Shown: piece by piece, positions 1 through 5,281 of the stretch
How positions within the stretch are numbered: the stretch's first letter is position 1
Layout: every line of letters starts with the position of its first letter
NCBI GenBank assembly: GCA_934500855.1
Contig: CAKSUH010000057.1
Coordinates: 1 to 8,400, forward strand
Origin: an uncultured Eubacteriales bacterium
GTDB taxonomy: Bacteria; Bacillota; Clostridia; Oscillospirales; CAG-272
DNA length: 8,400 nucleotides
Direction of reading: 5' to 3'
Program-made: the position numbers and the translations under genes
Notes under the pieces: generated by a model
The model's database searches: none
What the model saw: only the letters and a program-made list of their open reading frames with translations
Told to the model about the DNA's origin: nothing

Positions 1-474
1 GCTGACATTGCACTCGGTCGGGACATACTTGACATCCATCTGCCATTTGACACCGATTGCCTGCGGCGTGTCGTACTTTTTCGGCTGATACGGCTCCCTG
101 ACTGCCTTGTTTTGGTAGTACCCCATGCGGCGCAGGAGGCGGTAGAGGCTGACGAAATTCCGGGCATAGTCTTTATCGAGCAGCTTGCCGTACAGCTCAT
201 TCAGACCGATGCCGGGGTTTCGGCGAACCAGTCGCAGGATCAGGTTGACTTCCTCCGGGGTGTGCGCTCTCGGATGGACGGAATGCGGGCGGCTGGACTT
301 GTTCTCCAGAGATTCCAATGTTCCGTCATAGCTCCGCTTCCAGCGGTAGAGCGTCCGAACGGTGCAATGGTAGCGATGCGCTACGAAAACCATGTCCTTT
401 GTGCGTTGAAGCAGCTTCAGCGCCTTTTCTTTTTCTCTCGCCGTGTACGGTGTGTTGTTCTTTCTCTGCGTCAT
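1..474 (-). CDS. IS481/IS3-like DDE transposase, N-terminal part (cut by window edge)
   Basis: These are the first 158 residues of a DDE-type transposase; the frame is open through base 1, so the gene continues outside. The N-terminus is a helix-turn-helix (residues about 10-50, with the T-V-R-T-L-Y-R-W-K-R recognition helix). A second winged/HTH region follows (about 70-120), and then the start of the RNase-H-fold core, where W-Q-M-D-V-K-Y-V-P carries the probable first catalytic Asp (D147). The other two acidic residues would lie beyond the edge. The start has an AGGTG Shine-Dalgarno site (481-485) six bases upstream, and the frame has no better upstream ATG. It is on the same strand as the phage-like genes and is the first gene after the rep terminator. 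It may be the element's own integration enzyme or an independent insertion sequence. Family assignment is confident at the level of integrase-core transposase, less so for IS481 versus IS3. Confidence 0.88.
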   Translation of the reverse strand, partial: MTQRKNNTPYTAREKEKALKLLQRTKDMVFVAHRYHCTVRTLYRWKRSYDGTLESLENKSSRPHSVHPRAHTPEEVNLILRLVRRNPGIGLNELYGKLLDKDYARNFVSLYRLLRRMGYYQNKAVREPYQPKKYDTPQAIGVKWQMDVKYVPTECNVS

Positions 475-489
475 GTCCTTCACCTCATT

Positions 490-523
490 CCTTGATCTGT
501 AACCTTGTACCTTGTTCCTTGTA
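490..523. repeat. Heptanucleotide direct repeats, CCTTGTA type
   Basis: Three contiguous seven-base units, CCTTGTA, CCTTGTT and CCTTGTA (503-523), are preceded by a diverged unit, CCTTGAT (490-496). The array lies in the leader just upstream of the transposase start. The same word recurs in both outer arms of the hairpin at 564-620. It could be a transposase end-binding site, a leader element or a simple slippage repeat. Confidence 0.7.
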
Positions 524-563
524 CTCTAACTTTTTGTATTTTTGACCTGAGAGCATTAGACGA

Positions 564-620
564 AACCTTGTATTTAACGAGCTGCCCGCCGCGCGGGGCG
601 CGGCGGGCAGATACAAGGTT
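564..620. repeat. Very strong two-tier hairpin (22 bp of perfect arms)
   Basis: The outer arms AACCTTGTAT (564-573) and ATACAAGGTT (611-620) are perfect reverse complements. Inside them, CTGCCCGCCGCG (582-593) pairs perfectly with CGCGGCGGGCAG (599-610) around a five-base loop. The only asymmetry is an eight-base bulge (574-581) on the left side. The structure lies between the rep terminator and the transposase gene. Neither strand has a T-run directly after it, so it is not a typical intrinsic terminator. It could be an element end, a recombination or packaging hairpin, or a REP-like element. Confidence 0.85.
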
Positions 621-716
621 CTGCCCGTTTGAAGTGTCGTTTTGTTGCCTGCCGGCTCGCTTTTTTGCCGCTTCGGGACGGAAAATCGGCGTTTTCCGGT
701 CGATCTCCGCAACGGC

Positions 717-738
717 AAAAAGCCCACTGCCTGTGGGC
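717..738 (-). terminator. Intrinsic terminator of the rep operon
   Basis: On the minus strand, GCCCAC (738-733), the loop AGGCA and GTGGGC (727-722) form a perfect six-base-pair stem followed by five T residues (721-717). It starts about 30 bases after the rep stop codon, a typical rho-independent layout, and would end the replication-module transcript before the transposase. Confidence 0.82.
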
Positions 739-768
739 GAACATTCGGCTATCCCTTTTTTCGGCTCG

Positions 769-1827
769 CTACTCGGTCTGTTTCACCTCCGGTTCTTCCG
801 TGTCGGTGTCCGGCTCGCTCCAGAGCGTGAAGGTATCGTCAAACAGCACGAATTTGCGGACGAAATCAACCAGCTCGGCGGCGACCTCATCCTCTCCGAG
901 GTCTGCCAAAAAGTCCGTGGGGACGCCGCGGCTGTAGACGATCTTCTCCCCGGATTTGAGGAGGTATTTCAGAATGTAGTTGACCATCTTGCCGGATCGG
1001 ATGTCCTGATGGCGAATCGCGTCAAACTGATTCACGCCGAAGCGGACGCGGAAGAAGCTGTTCTCGCAGGATTCCTCCCAGCACTTCCGCTTGGTGCTGT
1101 AGCGGCGGGTGGAAGTCAGACTGCCGACCATTTCGCCGTCCGGGACATTCACCAGCGCGTGGAAATGCAATCTTCCGTTCTCCTCTCCGTACTCAAAGAC
1201 GCCCATGTAGTTCCAGCCGCGGCGGGTGTGGAGATTGGACAGACATCTGCCGAGGGTAGCGCGGAAGTCCTCCTCGCTGTCGAATCTGCCGTCCTCGTAG
1301 GAGATGGTGACAAAGTAGTTCCACTGGTTGAGGTATGCTTTCTGGCGGAACCGGCGCTGACGGAGGTAGAGGTTATGCTTCTGGCGCTCGATCATGCGGG
1401 CGACCCAGGTTGTATCGTAGCCGTCAAGGATGCCGTAATGCTCGTTCATGTAATCGGCGATCCAGAGCTGGATGTCCTTCTCCTTGATGCCGGCGTTCAG
1501 AGCGGCGCGATAGGCAAGGTCAAAGAACGCGACAGAAAGGTCTTTGCCGGAGGTCTGCTTCTTCTTGCGTTCGCGGCGGATGCCTGTGGGCGGGACTGCG
1601 ATCATATGGTTTCCGTCACTGTAGACGCGGCATGCGGTATGGATGCGGCGGTCGGACATCAGAGCGACCCATGCGGTGGTACAGGAGATGCCGTACTGAT
1701 CGGACAGGCGGTTGCGAATCCATTCCGTGCGGTCAGACGCGGGGACGCATTCGGTCAGAGCGGCGGTATAGGCGGCGGAAAAGGATTTCTGTCTGTAGAT
1801 CAATTCCTCGTTGCTCAGCTTCGGCAT
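769..1827 (-). CDS. HUH-family rolling-circle replication initiator (Rep) with duplicated N-terminal domain
   Basis: This 352-aa protein is a probable rolling-circle initiator. Such enzymes nick one strand at the origin, stay linked to the 5' end through a tyrosine, and rejoin the ends after replication. The HUH endonuclease domain spans about residues 168-300: motif 1 F-V-T-I-S-Y (172-177), metal-binding R-L-H-F-H-A-L-V with H221 and H223, and a motif 3 containing Y284 and Y288 in N-Y-I-L-K-Y. The Y-x-x-x-Y pair resembles phage-type initiators (phiX174 gpA, microvirus/inovirus Rep) with two tyrosines. No helicase domain is visible, so a host helicase is expected. The N-terminus carries an internal duplication (residues 16-57 and 102-145). 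The frame is open upstream to 2013, but the start at 1827 has a GAAAGGAG Shine-Dalgarno site (1844-1837) nine bases away. The gene is last in the replication module and is followed by a terminator. The C-terminus is acidic. Confidence 0.86.
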   Translation of the reverse strand: MPKLSNEELIYRQKSFSAAYTAALTECVPASDRTEWIRNRLSDQYGISCTTAWVALMSDRRIHTACRVYSDGNHMIAVPPTGIRRERKKKQTSGKDLSVAFFDLAYRAALNAGIKEKDIQLWIADYMNEHYGILDGYDTTWVARMIERQKHNLYLRQRRFRQKAYLNQWNYFVTISYEDGRFDSEEDFRATLGRCLSNLHTRRGWNYMGVFEYGEENGRLHFHALVNVPDGEMVGSLTSTRRYSTKRKCWEESCENSFFRVRFGVNQFDAIRHQDIRSGKMVNYILKYLLKSGEKIVYSRGVPTDFLADLGEDEVAAELVDFVRKFVLFDDTFTLWSEPDTDTEEPEVKQTE

Positions 1828-1886
1828 AGTGCGAAACTCCTTTCGGGTGAAATTGTCGGGCTGGAATACGAAAAAATGCGAGAAGT

Positions 1887-1902
1887 TGTGCGCCGGCGCA
1901 CA
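1887..1902. repeat. GC-rich palindrome, copy A (TGTGCGCCGGCGCACA)
   Basis: This is a perfect 16-base palindrome and the longest of three related copies. It lies about 60 bases upstream of the rep start. Its flank CAGGATGG is nearly the same as that of copy C. It could be an operator or an iteron-like Rep-binding site. Confidence 0.85.
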
Positions 1903-2131
1903 GGATGGGCGGGGTGGTGCCATTCGTTGGCGGTGTCGACCACCCCTATTGAAAAGTTGTGCAAATATGGAAAACCCACGGGCAGGGTTTCCCACATTCA
2001 CACAGCTTTCCAACAGGGCACCCGTCTCGGATCAGGGGCAGAGCCGCGGGAACCGTTTCGTTTCGGGACCTGTCTGTCCTGTCAGGAACGAACGAAAGAA
2101 AGGGACGAACAGGGCGCAACTGCGGAAAATT

Positions 2132-2145
2132 TGCGCCGGCGCACA
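2132..2145. repeat. GC-rich palindrome, copy B (TGCGCCGGCGCA core)
   Basis: This perfect 12-base palindrome is extended on the right by CA, as in copies A and C. It lies just past the stop codon of the 72-aa zinc-ribbon gene, about 243-245 bases from copy A and 253 from copy C. Confidence 0.85.
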
Positions 2146-2148
2146 GGT

Positions 2149-2367
2149 TCAAATCGAATTGGGCAGCCTGCGGACACGGGAAACGAAGTGAAACAAATCC
2201 TCGCCCGGCAATGCATTCAGTCGGTTGCCGCAATCTTCACAATGCCATTCAATAGGGCGATCATCGATCGTCAAGCAGAAGATGCTGTTGAAGGATTCGC
2301 AGACATGACAACGGATGATAAAGGCCTCCCGAACGCAGTCAGGCGGGATGGTGGGCAGTTGTTTCAT
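2149..2367 (-). CDS. Small zinc-ribbon protein (72 aa)
   Basis: Two CxxC pairs, C20-H-V-C23 and C43-E-D-C46, are separated by 19 residues, the signature of a zinc ribbon; C11 and C31 are additional cysteines. The short N-terminal part is rich in proline, and the C-terminal part looks helical. The frame is open to 2397, but the ATG at 2367 has a GAGG Shine-Dalgarno site (2379-2376) eight bases away, and the longer form would begin inside palindrome C. It follows the 76-aa gene by 40 bases and precedes rep, so it is probably co-transcribed in the replication module. Small zinc-ribbon proteins often bind nucleic acid; a regulator or single-strand-binding role is possible, but I do not recognise a named family. 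Confidence 0.68.
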   Translation of the reverse strand: MKQLPTIPPDCVREAFIIRCHVCESFNSIFCLTIDDRPIEWHCEDCGNRLNALPGEDLFHFVSRVRRLPNSI

Positions 2368-2384
2368 TGAGTGTACCTCACTTT

Positions 2385-2398
2385 TGCGCCGGCGCACA
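2385..2398. repeat. GC-rich palindrome, copy C (TGCGCCGGCGCA core)
   Basis: This perfect 12-base palindrome lies in the 40-base gap between the 76-aa and 72-aa genes, directly before the Shine-Dalgarno site of the latter. Its right flank, CACAAGATGG, matches CACAGGATGG at copy A with one difference. Confidence 0.85.
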
Positions 2399-2407
2399 AG
2401 ATGGCGG

Positions 2408-2638
2408 TTATTCTGCGATCAGCTCGTTCAGTTTGTCCAGAGCATCGCGGAGGGCATCGAGGACTTCAAAGAGGGCTTCTGTCATGCTCTGTGCATCATC
2501 GGCTTGGACGGTTTCAAAGTGTTCCGTGAGCGCATCGGCGGCGGTTTGTTCCTCCTCGCAGATGGGTTCCAGTTCGTCACAGAGGGAGGAAAACCGGGCG
2601 TGCAGGGTCAGCAGGCGGGTTCTTCGTTGCTTATTCAT
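2408..2638 (-). CDS. Small acidic helical protein (76 aa), unknown function
   Basis: I do not recognise this protein. Residues 1-15 are basic (R5, R6, R8, R15). The rest is strongly acidic and looks wholly alpha-helical, with a heptad-like run of leucines in the last 25 residues (A-L-F-E-V-L-D-A-L-R-D-A-L), suggesting a coiled coil or dimer. The ATG has an AAGGAA site (2650-2645) seven bases upstream. It is the first gene of the replication module and lies directly behind the left-pointing promoter at 2653-2681. Small helical proteins at this place in rolling-circle replicons can be copy-number regulators or accessory replication factors, but nothing in the sequence proves that. Confidence 0.65.
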   Translation of the reverse strand: MNKQRRTRLLTLHARFSSLCDELEPICEEEQTAADALTEHFETVQADDAQSMTEALFEVLDALRDALDKLNELIAE

Positions 2639-2652
2639 GGGGCGTTCCTTTC

Positions 2653-2681
2653 AGTATACCGTCTTTTTTACGCGATTGCAA
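2653..2681 (-). promoter_or_regulatory. Sigma-A-type promoter for the replication module
   Basis: Reading leftward there is a -35 box TTGCAA (2681-2676), a 17-base spacer and a -10 box TATACT (2658-2653). Spacing is ideal and the -10 differs from TATAAT at one base. The predicted transcription start (about 2646) falls in or next to the Shine-Dalgarno site of the 76-aa gene, so the first gene would have a very short leader. That lowers confidence, or means the promoter mainly serves the downstream genes. Confidence 0.55.
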
Positions 2682-2701
2682 GACTTTTTGTGGAAAAAGG
2701 G

Positions 2702-2729
2702 TTGACTTTTTTGGGATTTGTGCTATACT
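2702..2729 (+). promoter_or_regulatory. Strong sigma-A-type promoter with extended -10, rightward
   Basis: A -35 box TTGACT (2702-2707), a 16-base spacer and a -10 box TATACT (2724-2729) preceded by TG (2721-2722) form a near-consensus extended -10 promoter. It is the best promoter in the window. It points against all the protein genes and is back-to-back with the leftward promoter, with the two -35 boxes about 20 bases apart. A terminator lies only some 60 bases downstream. Confidence 0.72.
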
Positions 2730-2734
2730 ATAAG

Positions 2735-2797
2735 AGAACACGGCTCTGCTTTTGCACCCGTGATGACCGGGTTGTCAATCGCCCGGTCACTTTTTTT
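2735..2797 (+). ncRNA. Putative two-hairpin small RNA (about 62 nt)
   Basis: A transcript from the rightward promoter would start near 2735-2736 and end in the T-run at 2791-2797. The first predicted hairpin is CACGG (2739-2743) with CCGTG (2758-2762), topped by TGC-TTTT-GCA (2747-2756). The second is the terminator stem. No plausible reading frame with a ribosome site fits. The RNA is antisense to the gap after the 113-aa gene and to that gene's last codons, and lies between the morphogenesis and replication modules. It may be a copy-number or module-switch antisense RNA like those of rolling-circle plasmids; this is inference. Confidence 0.6.
2764..2797 (+). terminator. Intrinsic terminator of the small RNA
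   Basis: TGACCGGG (2764-2771) pairs perfectly with CCCGGTCA (2782-2789) around a ten-base loop, and seven T residues follow after one base (2791-2797). On the minus strand no T-run follows the stem, so it should stop only rightward transcription. The T-run is the complement of the final lysine codons of the 113-aa gene. Confidence 0.85.
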
Positions 2798-3128
2798 GTG
2801 TATAAAAGCGGAATATCGACCGATGGCGTTTCCGAATAAATCGGGAAGACGGCTTGACTTTCTTTATCGGAACATCCTGAACTACCGAAAGGTCGATTGC
2901 TGACCACCGCTTGAAATTTGCGTCCTTGCGGGGAATCGGATATAAGTAACCCTCCCGAATCTTCCGGATCCGATTGGAATCAAAGGTGTGCTGCTTGCTT
3001 TCCAAAGATGTGATCACATGAACATTTGCTTTTCCGTTGCGGACATTGTCGATGTAGACATAGTGTCCGCCGCTTTTTTTGATTCGAAGATCCTTGTTAT
3101 CACAATATCCGATCTGATTCTTTTTCAT
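2787..3128 (-). CDS. Small basic protein (113 aa), unknown function
   Basis: I do not recognise this protein. It is strongly basic, especially in the last 30 residues (K and R throughout, ending Q-K-K). Residues 15-60 look like alternating beta strands (G-G-H-Y-V-Y-I-D then A-N-V-H-V-I-T), compatible with a small beta barrel. Its start overlaps the ATPase stop in an ATGA arrangement, with GGGAG six bases upstream. The frame could start at 3140, but that ATG lacks a good site. Coupled translation ties it to the ATPase. The charge suggests nucleic-acid binding; in a filamentous-phage reading it could be a DNA-binding or packaging-signal protein, but this is speculation. By eye the gene is richer in A and T than its neighbours. 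Confidence 0.7.
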   Translation of the reverse strand: MKKNQIGYCDNKDLRIKKSGGHYVYIDNVRNGKANVHVITSLESKQHTFDSNRIRKIREGYLYPIPRKDANFKRWSAIDLSVVQDVPIKKVKPSSRFIRKRHRSIFRFYTQKK

Positions 3129-5281
3129 AATTTCTCCCAATCGTCCGAGAGGTTTTCCATCTCGGCAATGAAATAGCTGTTTTGCTGATGCAGTTCCTTC
3201 GGGGACGCGCAGACGGTTTTGTAGGTCGGGTAATCCTCGATGCCCTTGCCGGATTTCCGCGAACGCTCGGCGAAGAACTCCCGATAGCAGTCGGTGGCAA
3301 AGCGGCGGGAATAGATTTTCTTGTGCGCGAGGAAATAGCGGTGGCTCTCGGCGGCTTCCTCCTCCCGTCCGTCAATGACAGTCAGCGAGGATTCCATATA
3401 GCCGAAGATGTTATAAATACGGTTGTAGTGGCGGGAGAAGGCGGACGCGATCCAATGCAGAAAACGGATGGTCAGCTTGTTGTCCCCGCAGGCATAGCGG
3501 TAGGTCGGGTACCATTCGCAGAACCTCGGGACAATCCAGTCATGCAGGATCTCAAAGAAGATAAACAGCGGCATGGCAAGGCGCTTCGGGGAGCAGTCCG
3601 AGATGCGGAGTTCGGTTGTCAACTCGCGTCCGTCCGCTTCCCAGCTTTCGGGGCGTTGCGCGTCCACAATGAAGCGGATGAACGGGAAGTTGCGCACGGT
3701 GGCGGGATGTCTGCCCATTTTAAGGGAATAGTTGAAGTTATCGTTCTTCTGGTTGGTTTCGTCATAGGCTTTCTTCAGCCCCTCCAGCTTGAGCCGGTTG
3801 CCTCTCTCCTTGTCGATCTCGGTAATGAGGATAACCCCGAACTCCAGCGAGCCGGACAGTTTGTTGTCCTCCAGCACCTGACGGGAGACGCGCAGGACAT
3901 CAAAGTCCAGAATGTGCGCGTGCCGGCTGACGGCATCCAGTGTGCGGGGATCGCGGCGGAACAGGTCATTGTCCCACAGGGGGAAGTTGCCCGCATACTG
4001 CATGACGGTATCGACCCGCACGGAGTAATTGGAGATCAGGAGCGAGGACTGGATGCAGTAGATGAAATACAGGCAGGCGTAATCGGAAAGGTCTTTCCAG
4101 ATGTCCAACACCTCCAAGCCGTTGTTGTAGGTCATGGGAGATGCGGCACAGTTGTAGCCGTAGATGTTCTCCGGAGTGGGTGTCTTGCGGAAGGCTTTTT
4201 CTTTTTTGGCGATGTAATTGCGGCAGGAGGCAAGGCTGTAGACCCGATGGCGGGACATGGCGTGCAGAAGATCCTGCTCCAGCGCAATCCACGGGAAGGT
4301 GGGGAACTCCAAGTCGATCTCCAGAAGCATTTCCAGTGCCTTATCCCGGAACAGGATGTCAAAGGACAGCGCGAAGTCTGTCATGTGCGTGGTTTTCTTG
4401 CTCCCCATCGTGCCGACCAGAAACATGACAAGCGGGCAGTTCATGAGAAAGTCGCGGTTTTCGGCTTCGTGTGCCTCCAGTACCCTGTAACCGACGCTTT
4501 TGCGCCAGAGGTCAATCAGTACCGCGCCGATGACAAGCCAGAGCGGGAACGGGAGGGCGGAGAACATGAGGATCAGGTCAATGAACAGCTTCAGCGGTTG
4601 GGTGGCAAACAGCGCGCCGAAGCTGATGGTGGAGGCGAACCAGAAGTAAAAGGCAAGCGCGTCAATGATGATACCGATCAGGTTGAGATTGACCGCCCAG
4701 ACGAGCAAGAAGAGCTTCCACCAAGCCCCGTGTGCGGTCAGCCAGTCCCACGAACACAGACACCACTCTTTGACGGCAACGCCTGCACGGTGGGCGGTGC
4801 GAAGCCAGAGCAGGAGCGGCTTGCTGTCCTTTCCGTGATCGGTGTTCGGCTGGCAGATCTTGTTCCTGAACGCAACCCAGACGAGGATCAGCGCGGGGAC
4901 GGCAACGGTGGCAATCCGCAAAAAGGAAATCAGCAGTTCCAGCACGCCCGCGAAGTAGTCGAGAAAGAGATCGGAAAAGAAGGCTTTCGGCAGGATCTCC
5001 AGCTTGCGCACCAGCTCGGCGGTGTCAAACGGGACATAGCGGTTCAGGTTGACCTTTTGGGTGTGCAGGACGGTCGCTTCAAAGGGAGACTCCAGACCGA
5101 CCAGGAAACAACCGTAGCAGGCAAGCGAGCGACCGAGGTTGACAACCGCTTCCCCGATGCGGCGGAGGCAGTCGAAGTAGCGGAGGAAGGTCAGAGCAAG
5201 AGAGCCGGACAGGAGCGCGGCACAGATGCAGTGGCGGTAGTTGCGGGCGATTGCGGAAAAAGCCTGTTTGATATGTTTCAT
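3125..5281 (-). CDS. Zot/pI-like membrane P-loop ATPase (candidate filamentous-phage assembly protein)
   Basis: This 718-aa protein has a hydrophobic N-terminal third with membrane segments near residues 18-36, 102-138 (perhaps two), 187-217 and 227-258, then an ATPase domain. The P-loop is V-G-T-M-G-S-K-K-T-T (289-298), which fits GxxGxGKT except that the glycine before the catalytic lysine is Lys. Walker B is V-I-L-I-T-E-I-D (483-490). Next, G-R-H (523-525) and D-A-Q-R-P-E-S-W then G-R-E-L (541-554) match the layout of the Zot/pI family: a basic-His segment, then a strand ending in Gln-x-Pro, then an Arg-x-Leu. In filamentous phages this protein drives virion extrusion through the inner membrane. 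Its start overlaps the 31-aa gene's stop (ATGA). Unlike classical pI, the membrane segments precede the ATPase, and about 190 residues separate Walker A and B. A VirD4/FtsK-like DNA pump of a mobilisable element is therefore the main alternative. Confidence 0.75.
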   Translation of the reverse strand: MKHIKQAFSAIARNYRHCICAALLSGSLALTFLRYFDCLRRIGEAVVNLGRSLACYGCFLVGLESPFEATVLHTQKVNLNRYVPFDTAELVRKLEILPKAFFSDLFLDYFAGVLELLISFLRIATVAVPALILVWVAFRNKICQPNTDHGKDSKPLLLWLRTAHRAGVAVKEWCLCSWDWLTAHGAWWKLFLLVWAVNLNLIGIIIDALAFYFWFASTISFGALFATQPLKLFIDLILMFSALPFPLWLVIGAVLIDLWRKSVGYRVLEAHEAENRDFLMNCPLVMFLVGTMGSKKTTHMTDFALSFDILFRDKALEMLLEIDLEFPTFPWIALEQDLLHAMSRHRVYSLASCRNYIAKKEKAFRKTPTPENIYGYNCAASPMTYNNGLEVLDIWKDLSDYACLYFIYCIQSSLLISNYSVRVDTVMQYAGNFPLWDNDLFRRDPRTLDAVSRHAHILDFDVLRVSRQVLEDNKLSGSLEFGVILITEIDKERGNRLKLEGLKKAYDETNQKNDNFNYSLKMGRHPATVRNFPFIRFIVDAQRPESWEADGRELTTELRISDCSPKRLAMPLFIFFEILHDWIVPRFCEWYPTYRYACGDNKLTIRFLHWIASAFSRHYNRIYNIFGYMESSLTVIDGREEEAAESHRYFLAHKKIYSRRFATDCYREFFAERSRKSGKGIEDYPTYKTVCASPKELHQQNSYFIAEMENLSDDWEKL

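Larger units (their letters stand above)
475..768. other. Gene-free interval between rep and the transposase
   Basis: These 294 bases hold no supported gene. Reading leftward from rep they contain the rep terminator (717-738), a small hairpin with arms CGGAAAA (679-685) and TTTTCCG (692-698), the large hairpin at 564-620, and the heptanucleotide repeats at 490-523. Short open frames on both strands lack Shine-Dalgarno sites and cut across these structures. No clear promoter for the transposase was recognised. Confidence 0.7.
1828..2148. other. Gene-free, structure-rich region upstream of rep; candidate replication origin
   Basis: No credible gene lies in these 321 bases; open frames crossing it have no Shine-Dalgarno site and improbable composition. 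It holds palindromes at 1887-1902 and 2132-2143, and a perfect eight-base inverted repeat GGGGTGGT/ACCACCCC (1911-1918, 1939-1946). It also holds GGAAAACCC (1969-1977) facing GGGTTTCCC (1985-1993) with one unpaired base, the odd palindrome TCCTGTCAGGA (2077-2087), and an imperfect 11-base inverted repeat (2069-2079 with 2103-2113, two mismatches). AAGTTGTGC occurs at 1884 and again at 1954. Dense inverted repeats next to a Rep gene are typical of rolling-circle origins. No nick site could be assigned, so the origin role is inference. Confidence 0.5.

Noticed and set aside
490..523. Heptad repeats as a CRISPR array
   Set aside because: Units are seven bases with no spacers and no cas genes are nearby.
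564..620. Large hairpin as a rho-independent terminator
   Set aside because: No T-run follows the stem on either strand, and a proper terminator for rep is already present at 717-738.
1828..2013. N-terminal extension of Rep to an ATG at 2013
   Set aside because: The extension crosses palindrome A and several inverted repeats and has poor composition, whereas the ATG at 1827 has a strong GAAAGGAG site at good spacing.
1946..2233. Minus-strand open frame of 95 codons upstream of rep
   Set aside because: It overlaps the zinc-ribbon gene in another frame, crosses palindrome B and the inverted repeats, and has no ribosome site. Its Cys/Pro-rich translation looks random.
505..2370. Plus-strand open frame of 621 codons opposite rep
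   Set aside because: It runs antisense through rep, the palindromes and the terminator, has no ribosome site and no recognisable motif. The rep strand has HUH motifs and a good start. Long mirror frames are common in GC-rich codon usage.
2764..2789. Hairpin as a terminator for the leftward morphogenesis operon
   Set aside because: On the minus strand the stem is followed by mixed sequence without T residues, so it should act only on rightward transcription.
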